A stretch of DNA of 64,000 bases, taken from NCBI RefSeq assembly GCF_023283925.1, contig NZ_JAKIKX010000001.1:930001-994000 (forward strand). Reading direction: 5' to 3'. This DNA is from Shewanella marisflavi. GTDB taxonomy: Bacteria > Pseudomonadota > Gammaproteobacteria > Enterobacterales > Shewanellaceae. The notes beneath the pieces were generated by a model. That model ran no database searches. It was not told where the DNA came from and saw only the letters and a list, made by a program, of their open reading frames with translations. The translations under genes and the position numbers were made by a program. Positions 56,475 through 64,000 of the stretch are shown here, one piece after another. Each line of letters starts with the position of its first letter. Position 1 is the first letter of the stretch.

Positions 56475-57467
56475 ATGGATAAGCTGTCAAACGCATCGCA
56501 TTTCTTGGACATAGGGGGCTTGGACTCCCTACGTGCCAAGGCGCAAAAAGATGACAAGGCAGCGCTTAAAGAGGTGGCGCAGCAGTTCGAAGGTATCTTT
56601 GTGCAGATGCTGATGAAAAGCATGCGTGACGCCAATGCCGTGTTTGAGTCCGATAGCCCCATGAATAGCCAATACACCAAGTTTTACGAGCAGATGCACG
56701 ACCAGCAGATGTCGGTCAACCTGTCGGACAAGGGGATGCTGGGCCTTGCTGATCTCATGGTGCAGCAACTTTCGCCGCAGACCAGTCAGCTGACGCCGGC
56801 TTCTGTGCTGCGTGGTGGCATGGTGAGTCCGATTGCCAATAGTACTCAACAAGCAGTGCCTCAACCTGAGCCTCAGAGCAAGGCATCGAGTGCCGACAAG
56901 CCTCTGCCTCACATATTTGATGAGCTAGTGAGCGGCAAAGTATTGCCGTCGCAGGCACCGACTGTTCTGGCAAATCAGGGCTTTGAGAGCCGCGAGGCGT
57001 TTGTGAAGGCGATTTATCCCCATGCCGAGCAGGCTGCGAAAGCGCTGGGTACCAGCCCAGAGGTATTGATTGCCCAGTCGGCACTGGAAACCGGTTGGGG
57101 ACAGAAAATGGTGCGCCGCGCCGATGGTCAGCCCAGCAATAATCTATTCAATATTAAGGCCGATCGCCGCTGGGATGGCGAACGCGCCGGTGTGAGTACC
57201 CTGGAGTTTGAACATGGGGTTGCGGTGAAACAGCGCGCCGACTTTAGGGTGTACCAGGATATTAAACAAAGTTTTGACGATTTCGTCTCATTCATTTCCG
57301 AGGGCGCTCGTTATCAAGAGGCGATGGAGCAGGCCGCTAATCCGGCTGCCTTTATCCGTGGCCTGCAAGACGCCGGTTATGCCACAGATCCAGATTACGC
57401 CGATAAGGTGATCAAGGTGATGCAGGCCGTAACCAAAGAACTCGGCGCAGCCATGCTTGGCGAGTAA
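56475..57467 (+). CDS. flgJ: Flagellar muramidase and rod cap FlgJ
   Basis: FlgJ caps the growing rod and opens the peptidoglycan. The 330-residue protein has the N-terminal rod-cap domain (LKEVAQQFEGIFVQMLMKSMRDAN) and a C-terminal glucosaminidase domain (about 165-330) with QSALETGWGQKM, SNNLFNIKADRRWDGE and the Glu of the LE pair as the likely catalytic residue. A Pro/Gln-rich linker joins them. It is the standard two-domain gammaproteobacterial form. Confidence 0.95.
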   Translation: MDKLSNASHFLDIGGLDSLRAKAQKDDKAALKEVAQQFEGIFVQMLMKSMRDANAVFESDSPMNSQYTKFYEQMHDQQMSVNLSDKGMLGLADLMVQQLSPQTSQLTPASVLRGGMVSPIANSTQQAVPQPEPQSKASSADKPLPHIFDELVSGKVLPSQAPTVLANQGFESREAFVKAIYPHAEQAAKALGTSPEVLIAQSALETGWGQKMVRRADGQPSNNLFNIKADRRWDGERAGVSTLEFEHGVAVKQRADFRVYQDIKQSFDDFVSFISEGARYQEAMEQAANPAAFIRGLQDAGYATDPDYADKVIKVMQAVTKELGAAMLGE

Positions 57468-57531
57468 TGAGCGGAGAGTGATAGGTGATGAATTCTCAAT
57501 TAACAACAGGTGAAACAAGGGGTAAAGCATA

Positions 57532-59445
57532 ATGTCGATGGATCTGCTTAATATCGCCCGTACCGGCGTGCTTGCCTCACAGTCACAGCTGGCGGTGACC
57601 AGTAACAATATCACTAACGCCAATACGCATGGTTATCATCGTCAGGTGGCAGAGCAATCTAGCCTGGAATCTCAACGTCTGGGCAATAGCTTTTATGGTG
57701 CCGGTACCTATATTACCGACGTGAAACGTATCTATAACGAATACGCTGCGCGTGAGCTGCGCATCGGTCAGACGGCGATGAGTCAGGCGCAGACGACACA
57801 GACCAAGATGAGCGAGCTTGATCAGCTGTTTTCTCAGATAGGCAAGGCAGTGCCTCAGAGCCTTAACGATCTCTTTGCCGGGCTGAATAGTTTGGCGGAT
57901 TTACCTGATGACATGGGTATTCGTGGCAGTTTGCTGGGCAATGCCGATCAGATCGCCAAGGCGCTAAACCAGATGCAGTCGCATCTCGATGGTCAGATGA
58001 AACAGACCAACGACCAGATCTCGGCGATGACAGATAGGATTAACGAGATCAGCACTGAGCTTGGTCATATCAACCAAGAGTTGATGAAGTCCCAGGGTGC
58101 TGATATGCAGTTGCTCGACAAGCAAGATTCCTTGATCCAGGAGCTCAGCGAATACGCTCAGGTTAACGTGATCCCACTCGAATCTGGCGCTAAGAGCATC
58201 ATGCTGGGCGGCGCTGTGATGCTGGTGTCTGGTGAGGTTTCGATGCAGATGGGCTCAACCACTGGCGATCCTTATCCTGGCGAGTTGCGCATCACCAGCA
58301 CCGCTGGCAGCCAGACGTTAGTTGTCGACCCTAGCAAGATGGGTGGCAGCCTAGGGGCATTGTTTCAATTTCGTGATGACACTTTAATTCCGTCTCAGCT
58401 GGAGATGGGGCAGTTAGCCTTAGGGATCGCCGACAGTTTTAATCAAGCCCAGTCTCAAGGCTTCGATCTTAATGGTGAGGTGGGGAGCGATCTCTTCTTG
58501 GATATCAATGATCCCGCCATGTCCGTGGGCCGTGTCGGGGCTTATGAGAACAACACAGGCAATGCAGCACTTAGGGTCAACATTGATGATGTCAGTGCCC
58601 TGTCTGGCGGCAGCTATGAGCTGAGCTTTACTGCGCCAGCTACCTATGAACTCAGGGATCAAGAAACCGGCACTGTGACGCCATTGACCTTAAATGGCAC
58701 TCAGTTGACCGGCGGCGATGGCTTTAGCATTAATATCGATTCTGGTGCCATGGCGTCGGGTGACAGATTTGAGATACGTCCAACATCAGGCGCCGCAGCC
58801 GGTATCAAGGTGGTGATGACAGATCCTAAGGGGATTGCCGCTGCCGCACCCAAGATAACAGAAGATGCCAGTAACTCTGGTAATACTCAGGTGAAACTGG
58901 TGAGTATCGATAATCGCAATGCGGCTAATTTTCCGTTAACCGGCAGTGAGCTGACCTTTGCGATAGATACTACGGCAAATACCTTTGAAGTGTTTGATGC
59001 AGCGGGAAATTCTCTTGGTACGGCAGCCTTTACTCCGCCGTCTATCAGCGCTTATGGCTTCACCTTTGAGGTGGATGCCAGTGCGCCAGCCACAGATAGA
59101 TTTACCTTCGATCTCAGCTTTGCCGAAGGGGATAACACCAATGTGGTCGCCATGGCTAAGCTTGCGGAAACCAAGCTGATGAACAATGGCGGTTCGACCC
59201 TTGCCGATGTCTATGAAGGCACCAAGTTGCAGGTTGGCGGCAAGGCAAAAGCTGCCGAGGTCGCTCTAGGGTCAGCCGAAGCGGTTTACTCCCAAGCTTA
59301 TACCCGAGTGCAGAGTGAATCAGGGGTCAACCTGGATGAAGAAGCTGCCAACTTGATGCGTTTTCAACAGTCATATCAGGCATCGGCTCGTATTATGACC
59401 ACGGCCACTGAAATTTTCGACACCTTATTTAGTTCGGTGAGATAG
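57532..59445 (+). CDS. flgK: Flagellar hook-filament junction protein 1, FlgK
   Basis: FlgK is the first hook-filament junction protein. The 637-residue protein has MSMDLLNIARTGVLASQSQLAVTSNNITNANTHGYHRQ and the C-terminal SGVNLDEEAANLMRFQQSYQASARIMTTATEIFDTLFSSVR. The middle is expanded with a beta-rich region (about 330-540), consistent with the family. It is followed by flgL after eleven bases. Confidence 0.95.
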   Translation: MSMDLLNIARTGVLASQSQLAVTSNNITNANTHGYHRQVAEQSSLESQRLGNSFYGAGTYITDVKRIYNEYAARELRIGQTAMSQAQTTQTKMSELDQLFSQIGKAVPQSLNDLFAGLNSLADLPDDMGIRGSLLGNADQIAKALNQMQSHLDGQMKQTNDQISAMTDRINEISTELGHINQELMKSQGADMQLLDKQDSLIQELSEYAQVNVIPLESGAKSIMLGGAVMLVSGEVSMQMGSTTGDPYPGELRITSTAGSQTLVVDPSKMGGSLGALFQFRDDTLIPSQLEMGQLALGIADSFNQAQSQGFDLNGEVGSDLFLDINDPAMSVGRVGAYENNTGNAALRVNIDDVSALSGGSYELSFTAPATYELRDQETGTVTPLTLNGTQLTGGDGFSINIDSGAMASGDRFEIRPTSGAAAGIKVVMTDPKGIAAAAPKITEDASNSGNTQVKLVSIDNRNAANFPLTGSELTFAIDTTANTFEVFDAAGNSLGTAAFTPPSISAYGFTFEVDASAPATDRFTFDLSFAEGDNTNVVAMAKLAETKLMNNGGSTLADVYEGTKLQVGGKAKAAEVALGSAEAVYSQAYTRVQSESGVNLDEEAANLMRFQQSYQASARIMTTATEIFDTLFSSVR

Positions 59446-59456
59446 GAGCTTTTATT

Positions 59457-60641
59457 ATGCGGATCTCAACGGCGCAGATGTTTAATCAAAACATTAATAG
59501 CGTGCTTAACAAGCAATCGGCAACCAGCAAGATCATCGATCAGATCGCCAGCGGCAAGCGAGTCAATACAGCGGGTGACGATCCTGTGGCGGCGATTGGT
59601 ATCGATAACCTCAATCAGCAAAATGCCTTGGTCGATCAGTTTATGAAGAATATCGACTATGCCACCAATCGCCTGGCCTTGACCGAGAGCAAGCTAGGCA
59701 GTGCCGAGACATTAACGGGATCTGTTCGAGAGCAAATTTTGCGTGCAGTGAATGGCAGCTTGTCAGAGTCGGAGCGGCAAATGATTGCCGATGAGCTCAA
59801 GGGGACATTGGAAGAGTTGATTTCGGTGGCTAATACCCAAGATGAATCGGGCAACTATATGTTTGCCGGTTATGAAACCGATAAGCAGCCTTTTGCTTTC
59901 GATGCCGCCGGTAATGTGGTGTATAGCGGTGACAGCGGTGTACGCCAGGCCATAGTGGCATCAGGGGTGACCTTAGGAACTAATATCCCCGGTGATCTTG
60001 CCTTTATGAATGCACCTGCTGGCCTTGGAGACTTTGGCGCCAATTATTCGGCGGGTCAGGCCGGGGATTTTCGGGTGCTGAGCGCTACCAACAGTAACCC
60101 AGCTGCACTCGATACGTATAGCTTTACCATGAATGGTGCCAATCTTGAAATCCGAGATTCGTCCGCGACCCTGGTAACGACTGTTCCTAATTTTGACGCC
60201 GCCGATCCCATTAACTTCAACGGTATCGAGGTGAAACTCGACGGTCAGCCAGCCCCAGGGGATAGCTTTAGCATTATGCCGCAAGCTGAGGTCAGTATTT
60301 TCGACACCATCAATCAGGCAATTACTCTGCTTGAAGATCCTAACAAGGTGAATACCCCACAAGGTAAAGCTGAGTTGGCACAGATGTTGAATAATATCGA
60401 CAGTGGTGTCAATCAGTTGAGCATTGCCCGTGGTGAAGCCGGTAATAGCTTAAAGCAGATCGAGCGTTACAGTTCGACCCATGTGGAAGAGAAGTTAGTT
60501 AACAGTTCGGCGCTCTCACTGCTTGAAGATTTAGATTATGCCTCGGCGATAACTGAGCTCGAGAAACAACAGTTGGCCTTGAATGCCGTATCGAGCGTGT
60601 TTAGCAAAGTCGGGTCGACGACACTATTTGATTATATCTAA
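59457..60641 (+). CDS. flgL: Flagellar hook-filament junction protein 2, FlgL
   Basis: FlgL is the second junction protein. The 394-residue protein has MRISTAQMFNQNINSVLNKQSATSKIIDQIASGKRVNTAGDDPVAA and the C-terminal SSALSLLEDLDYASAITELEKQQLALNAVSSVFSKVGSTTLFDYI, with flagellin-like ends. An AGGAG site lies before the ATG. The last of the flgF-L run; the spacer to flaA is about 87 bases. Confidence 0.94.
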   Translation: MRISTAQMFNQNINSVLNKQSATSKIIDQIASGKRVNTAGDDPVAAIGIDNLNQQNALVDQFMKNIDYATNRLALTESKLGSAETLTGSVREQILRAVNGSLSESERQMIADELKGTLEELISVANTQDESGNYMFAGYETDKQPFAFDAAGNVVYSGDSGVRQAIVASGVTLGTNIPGDLAFMNAPAGLGDFGANYSAGQAGDFRVLSATNSNPAALDTYSFTMNGANLEIRDSSATLVTTVPNFDAADPINFNGIEVKLDGQPAPGDSFSIMPQAEVSIFDTINQAITLLEDPNKVNTPQGKAELAQMLNNIDSGVNQLSIARGEAGNSLKQIERYSSTHVEEKLVNSSALSLLEDLDYASAITELEKQQLALNAVSSVFSKVGSTTLFDYI

Positions 60642-60728
60642 ACGGGCTCAGGCCCCTGACTAACTTAACTTTGAATTTATTAGCCAAGCTCAACGTCTTG
60701 GCAGTGCAACCAAGAAGAGGAAAACACA

Positions 60729-61550
60729 ATGGCTATTAATGTTAATACCAATGTCACATCAATGAAGGCGCAGAAGAACTTAAATACATCTTCTCAAAAC
60801 CTGGCAACCTCTATGGAGCGTTTGTCTAGCGGTCTTCGCATTAACAGTGCGAAAGATGATGCTGCAGGTCTAGCAATCTCAAACCGTTTGAACTCTCAGG
60901 TTCGTGGTCTTGAGGTGGGAATGCGTAACGCTAACGATGCAATCTCTATCGCCCAGATCTCAGAAGGTGCGATGCAAGAGCAGACCAACATGCTGCAGCG
61001 TATGCGTGACCTGGCTATTCAATCTGAAAACGGCGCCAACAGCACTGCCGATTTACAAGCGTTGAAAGATGAGATGGATCAGCTGGCAGAAGAGATCACA
61101 GCGATCGGTAACAGCACTGCCTTTGGTAATACTAAGTTGTTAACGGGTGAATTTTCTGCGGGTAAGTTGTTCCAAGTAGGTCACCAAGATGGTGAAGATA
61201 TCACTATCTCTGTAGGCACATTGAATGCCGGCGTACTATCGGTAAATTCGTTAACGGTATTGACGTCAGCCGGTCGAGATGCTGCTATCGGTCAGATTGA
61301 TGACGCGATCAAGGTTATCGATACTCAACGTGCTAAGTTAGGTGCGGTGCAAAACCGTTTGGCACATAACATTAGTAACAGTGCTAATACTCAGGCCAAC
61401 GTTGCCGATGCCAAGAGCCGTATTGTGGATGTCGATTTCGCCAAAGAAACCTCGACTATGACAAAGAATCAGGTACTACAACAAACTGGTTCTGCCATGT
61501 TGGCACAGGCTAATCAATTACCTCAGGTTGCCTTGTCATTACTGGGATAA
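60729..61550 (+). CDS. flaA: Flagellin FlaA
   Basis: A 273-residue flagellin with conserved D0/D1 ends ([54 protein letters not shown] and [53 protein letters not shown]). The short middle has no D2/D3 domains, so the glycan sites, if any, are exposed Ser/Thr residues in about 130-200. AAGAGG lies ten bases before the ATG. No clean sigma-28 or sigma-54 promoter was found just upstream. It is the likely target of the Maf system. Confidence 0.96.
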   Translation: MAINVNTNVTSMKAQKNLNTSSQNLATSMERLSSGLRINSAKDDAAGLAISNRLNSQVRGLEVGMRNANDAISIAQISEGAMQEQTNMLQRMRDLAIQSENGANSTADLQALKDEMDQLAEEITAIGNSTAFGNTKLLTGEFSAGKLFQVGHQDGEDITISVGTLNAGVLSVNSLTVLTSAGRDAAIGQIDDAIKVIDTQRAKLGAVQNRLAHNISNSANTQANVADAKSRIVDVDFAKETSTMTKNQVLQQTGSAMLAQANQLPQVALSLLG

Positions 61551-61572
61551 GAACTTGCTCTTAGTCGATAAG

Positions 61573-61604
61573 AACGGTGCAAACTCTGTTGTTGCACCGT
61601 TTTT
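61573..61604 (+). terminator. Terminator after flaA
   Basis: AACGGTGCAA and TTGCACCGTT pair around a nine-base loop and are followed by a T-run. It lies 22 bases past the flaA stop. Confidence 0.9.
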
Positions 61605-61679
61605 CTATTGTCTATCTAAAAATAAGCTAATGATTTTTATGGTTTATTTAAAATAGTCTATTTTTTATAAAAAATTTTC

Positions 61680-61706
61680 TAAAGATCGAAAACCCTCTGC
61701 CGCTAA
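61680..61706 (+). promoter_or_regulatory. Sigma-28 (FliA) promoter of flaB
   Basis: TAAA (61680-61683), 15 bases, GCCGCTAA (61699-61706). The consensus is TAAA-N15-GCCGATAA; one -10 base differs. It lies 79 bases before flaB. Confidence 0.88.
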
Positions 61707-61785
61707 ATATACTGTAACCCAGTAAGACCGGCCTGGCTTAAGTAGACAGGCTTAGTTTTAAGCCAGGTATAAAGAGGAATCGATT

Positions 61786-62604
61786 ATGGCTATTACAGTA
61801 AACACCAACGTAACATCTCTAAAAGCACAGAAAAACCTAAACGCTTCAGGTAGCAACTTAGCGACTTCTATGGAACGTCTGTCTAGTGGTCTTCGCATTA
61901 ACAGTGCAAAAGATGACGCCGCTGGTCTTGCGATTTCTAACCGTTTGAACTCTCAGGTCCGTGGTCTGGAAGTGGGTATGCGTAACGCTAACGATGCTAT
62001 CTCTATCGCTCAGATCTCTGAAGGTGCGATGCAGGAGCAGACTAACATGCTGCAACGTATGCGTGACCTGACTATCCAGTCTGAAAACGGCGCCAACAGC
62101 ACTGCAGACTTGCAAGCTCTGAAGGCTGAGATGGATGAGTTAGCCCTAGAGATCACCGAAATTGGTGATAACACAGCTTTTGGTAACACTAAGCTGCTAA
62201 ATGGAGACTTTGCTGCTGGTAAAACATTCCAGGTGGGTCACCAAGATGGTGAAGATATCACAGTTTCAGTGGCTAAATCTGACGCGACATCACTTGGTGT
62301 TAATGCATTGAATAACTCAACTGCTGCAAATCGTGGTTCGGCGCTTGCAGCTATCGATGCGGCAATTACCTCAATCGATACACAGCGTGCAAAACTTGGT
62401 GCGATTCAGAACCGTCTGTCTCACAATATTAGCAACAGCGCTAACACTCAGGCTAACGTGGCTGACGCTAAGAGCCGTATCGTAGATGTGGATTTCGCGA
62501 AAGAAACCTCTACTATGACTAAGAACCAAGTACTTCAACAAACTGGTTCAGCTATGTTAGCTCAGGCTAACCAGCTACCTCAGGTCGCCCTATCACTACT
62601 CTAA
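61786..62604 (+). CDS. flaB: Flagellin FlaB
   Basis: A 272-residue flagellin, nearly identical to FlaA over the first 120 and last 70 residues; the variable stretch is about residues 120-205, with [26 protein letters not shown] where FlaA has [32 protein letters not shown] lies nine bases before the ATG. Its own sigma-28 promoter (61680-61706) makes it a late-class gene. The main filament protein is probably this one by analogy with two-flagellin Shewanella, but that is inference. Confidence 0.96.
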   Translation: MAITVNTNVTSLKAQKNLNASGSNLATSMERLSSGLRINSAKDDAAGLAISNRLNSQVRGLEVGMRNANDAISIAQISEGAMQEQTNMLQRMRDLTIQSENGANSTADLQALKAEMDELALEITEIGDNTAFGNTKLLNGDFAAGKTFQVGHQDGEDITVSVAKSDATSLGVNALNNSTAANRGSALAAIDAAITSIDTQRAKLGAIQNRLSHNISNSANTQANVADAKSRIVDVDFAKETSTMTKNQVLQQTGSAMLAQANQLPQVALSLL

Positions 62605-62638
62605 TAGAGTAATGGGATAGACTGAGTTTGATGAAGAC

Positions 62639-62666
62639 AAGGGAGGTTCGGTGACGGATCTCCCTT
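62639..62666 (+). terminator. Weak hairpin after flaB
   Basis: AAGGGAG (62639-62645) and CTCCCTT (62660-62666) form a seven-pair stem. Only a short T-run follows six bases later, so termination may be partial and flaG may be read through from flaB. Confidence 0.5.
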
Positions 62667-62708
62667 TCGTGATTTTAAGGATAAATTAACGAAGTAGAGG
62701 TATAGGTC

Positions 62709-63107
62709 ATGGATATTAATACTGTTAATTCATCCAATGCTACAGCTGCTAAAATTGATATAGGCATGACGCCTGTTAAAGCAAATGCTGCAGAGGATGT
62801 TGAGCTGAGTAAACGTGCTGCGATAAAGGCGGTTGAGCAGAGTAACCAAGCTGAAGCAGAGCAGGCGAAAGAGCAAGAACAGTCGCCTGAAGAGATGCAG
62901 AAGTTAGTCGACGAATTATCGAATATGATGGCGGTAATGCGTAAAGGCTTAGCTTTTAAAATTGATGAAGATTCTGGCACAAATATTGTTAGCGTAATGG
63001 ACATTGATTCGGGTGATATTATTCGTCAAATTCCAAACGAAGAAGCGCTGAAATTGGCGCAGAAACTTTCTGAAGTCACTGGATTATTAATGAAAACTGA
63101 AGCCTAG
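62709..63107 (+). CDS. flaG: Flagellar protein FlaG
   Basis: FlaG is a short protein that influences filament length. The 132-residue product has an Ala/Gln/Glu-rich N-terminus and the diagnostic C-terminal part: LVDELSNMMAVMRKGLAFKIDEDSGTNIVSVMDIDSGDIIRQIPNEEALKLAQKL. AGAGG precedes the ATG. It is 30 bases before fliD. Confidence 0.9.
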   Translation: MDINTVNSSNATAAKIDIGMTPVKANAAEDVELSKRAAIKAVEQSNQAEAEQAKEQEQSPEEMQKLVDELSNMMAVMRKGLAFKIDEDSGTNIVSVMDIDSGDIIRQIPNEEALKLAQKLSEVTGLLMKTEA

Positions 63108-63137
63108 GTTTCAGCTGGCGTTTTAGTAGAGGTTATT

Positions 63138-64000
63138 ATGGCATTAACGGCAACAGGCATAGGTTCAGGGCTTGATATCAACACGATTGTGGGGGTGCTG
63201 GTTGATGCTGAAAAGGTGCCTAAAGAAGCGATCTTTAATAAAACAGAAGACACCATAGATGCGAAAGTCTCCGCTATGGGCTCGCTTAAGAGTGCGCTTT
63301 CTACTTTCCAAGATGCGCTTGAAAAGCTTAAAGATGGTGAAAGCTTAAACCAACGTCAGGTGTCTACAGGTGATAGCAGTTTCTTTACTGCTACTGCCGA
63401 TAAGAATGCCCAGACGGGTAGCTATAATATAGTGGTTGAACAACTCGCTCAGCGTCACAAAGTTGCAGGGGCCTTCACGGCCGATGCCAGCGCCGCAGTG
63501 GGTGAGGGCAGTTTAGGTTTCACCGTTAATGGTCAAAATTTCTCGGTCGATGTAGCCGCTGGCGATTCTCTGTCAGCCATTGCCGATAAGATTAATAACG
63601 CCGATGATAACGTCGGGGTTACTGCAACTATAGTGACTACCGATGGCGGTAGTCGTTTGGTGATCAGTTCCGATACCGAAGGGCCGGACAACAATATCAG
63701 TGTCACCGCCACGGATACCACAGGTACCGGCCTTAGCGATATGTTCGGCGCAGGAAATCTGAGCGAAGTTCAAGCCGCAAAAGAGTCTATCGTCTATATC
63801 GACGGTCAGAAGTTACAATCTCAAACCAATGAAATCAAAAATGCGATTGCAGGTGTCACCCTAAATTTGACCGATGCCGATCTGAATAAGACCTCTGTGC
63901 TTAAGATTGAGTTAGATGAGGATGCAGTAAAAGAGAACGTTCAGGGATTTGTTGACGCCTATAACAGCCTGATGAGCACCATAGACAAGGTGTCATCCTA
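63138..64000 (+). CDS. fliD: Flagellar filament cap FliD, 5' part
   Basis: FliD (HAP2) caps the growing filament. The gene runs past the window end, so only about 287 codons are seen. The opening MALTATGIGSGLDINTIVGVLVDAEKVPKEAIF and a FliD N-terminal core with FTADASAAVGEGSLGFTVNG and GQKLQSQTNEI are typical. The reading frame is open to base 64000. GAGG (63128-63132) is six bases before the ATG. Confidence 0.92.
   Translation, partial: MALTATGIGSGLDINTIVGVLVDAEKVPKEAIFNKTEDTIDAKVSAMGSLKSALSTFQDALEKLKDGESLNQRQVSTGDSSFFTATADKNAQTGSYNIVVEQLAQRHKVAGAFTADASAAVGEGSLGFTVNGQNFSVDVAAGDSLSAIADKINNADDNVGVTATIVTTDGGSRLVISSDTEGPDNNISVTATDTTGTGLSDMFGAGNLSEVQAAKESIVYIDGQKLQSQTNEIKNAIAGVTLNLTDADLNKTSVLKIELDEDAVKENVQGFVDAYNSLMSTIDKVSS

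Noticed and set aside
60690..60728. Sigma-28 or sigma-54 promoter just before flaA
   Set aside because: TTGGCAG and GCCAAG fragments are there but spacing and -12/-10 elements do not fit either consensus.

Overview
The window looks like a gammaproteobacterial chromosome, most likely Shewanella. The grounds are mltF divergent from purL, a cydABX operon with a short CydX, DUF2947 and chalcone-isomerase-like neighbours, a polar-flagellum cluster with flgT/flgO/flgP beside flgNMA-cheVR-flgBCDE-flgFGHIJKL, two short flagellins, and a Maf/nonulosonate flagellin-glycosylation island. The genus call is inference from gene order and protein families.

Layout. (1) 1-8.5 kb is housekeeping: the 5' end of mltF, purL with a strong terminator, an AT-rich gap holding a complete-looking transcription unit for a 25-residue peptide on the minus strand, then cydABX behind a perfect FNR-type palindrome. 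(2) 8.6-10.9 kb is a small AT-rich accessory block of three unrecognised genes. It is bracketed by two inverted copies of a roughly 120-bp palindromic repeat. (3) 11-20.6 kb holds a Cache chemoreceptor, an RND pump with its adaptor divergent from a TetR regulator (two tandem 24-bp operators between them), an outer-membrane barrel, a chalcone-isomerase-like protein and a DUF2947 protein.

(4) 20.6-43.2 kb is a glycosylation island bounded by two Maf (DUF115) glycosyltransferases and, at its right edge, tRNA-Arg(CCU). A plus-strand operon carries pseB-pseC-rfbF-rfbG-rfbH and an epimerase/reductase. A minus-strand operon of eleven tightly packed genes carries Maf2, a 77-aa protein, a short PseI/NeuB-type synthase, an acetolactate-synthase-like ThDP enzyme, an SDR, a zinc-finger C-methyltransferase-type protein, an ATP-grasp ligase, a GH57-like protein, a cytidylyltransferase-PseG fusion, a B12-type radical SAM enzyme and a GT2. 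The two operons converge and overlap by 46 bp. The island therefore pairs a nonulosonic-acid (pseudaminate-like) route with a CDP-3,6-dideoxyhexose route plus two-carbon, methyl, radical and amide-forming enzymes. A canonical PseH acetyltransferase and a RfbH reductase (E3) are not seen. This is the strongest candidate here for an undescribed system: assembly of an unusual branched or acyl-decorated sugar for flagellin.

(5) 43.3-64 kb is the flagellar cluster: flgT, flgOP, flgNMA, cheV, cheR, flgBCDE (sigma-54 promoter), flgF-L (second sigma-54 promoter), flagellins flaA and flaB (sigma-28 promoter before flaB), flaG, and fliD cut by the window end. The island's products most plausibly modify FlaA/FlaB before FliC-type export, with Maf proteins transferring the sugar.
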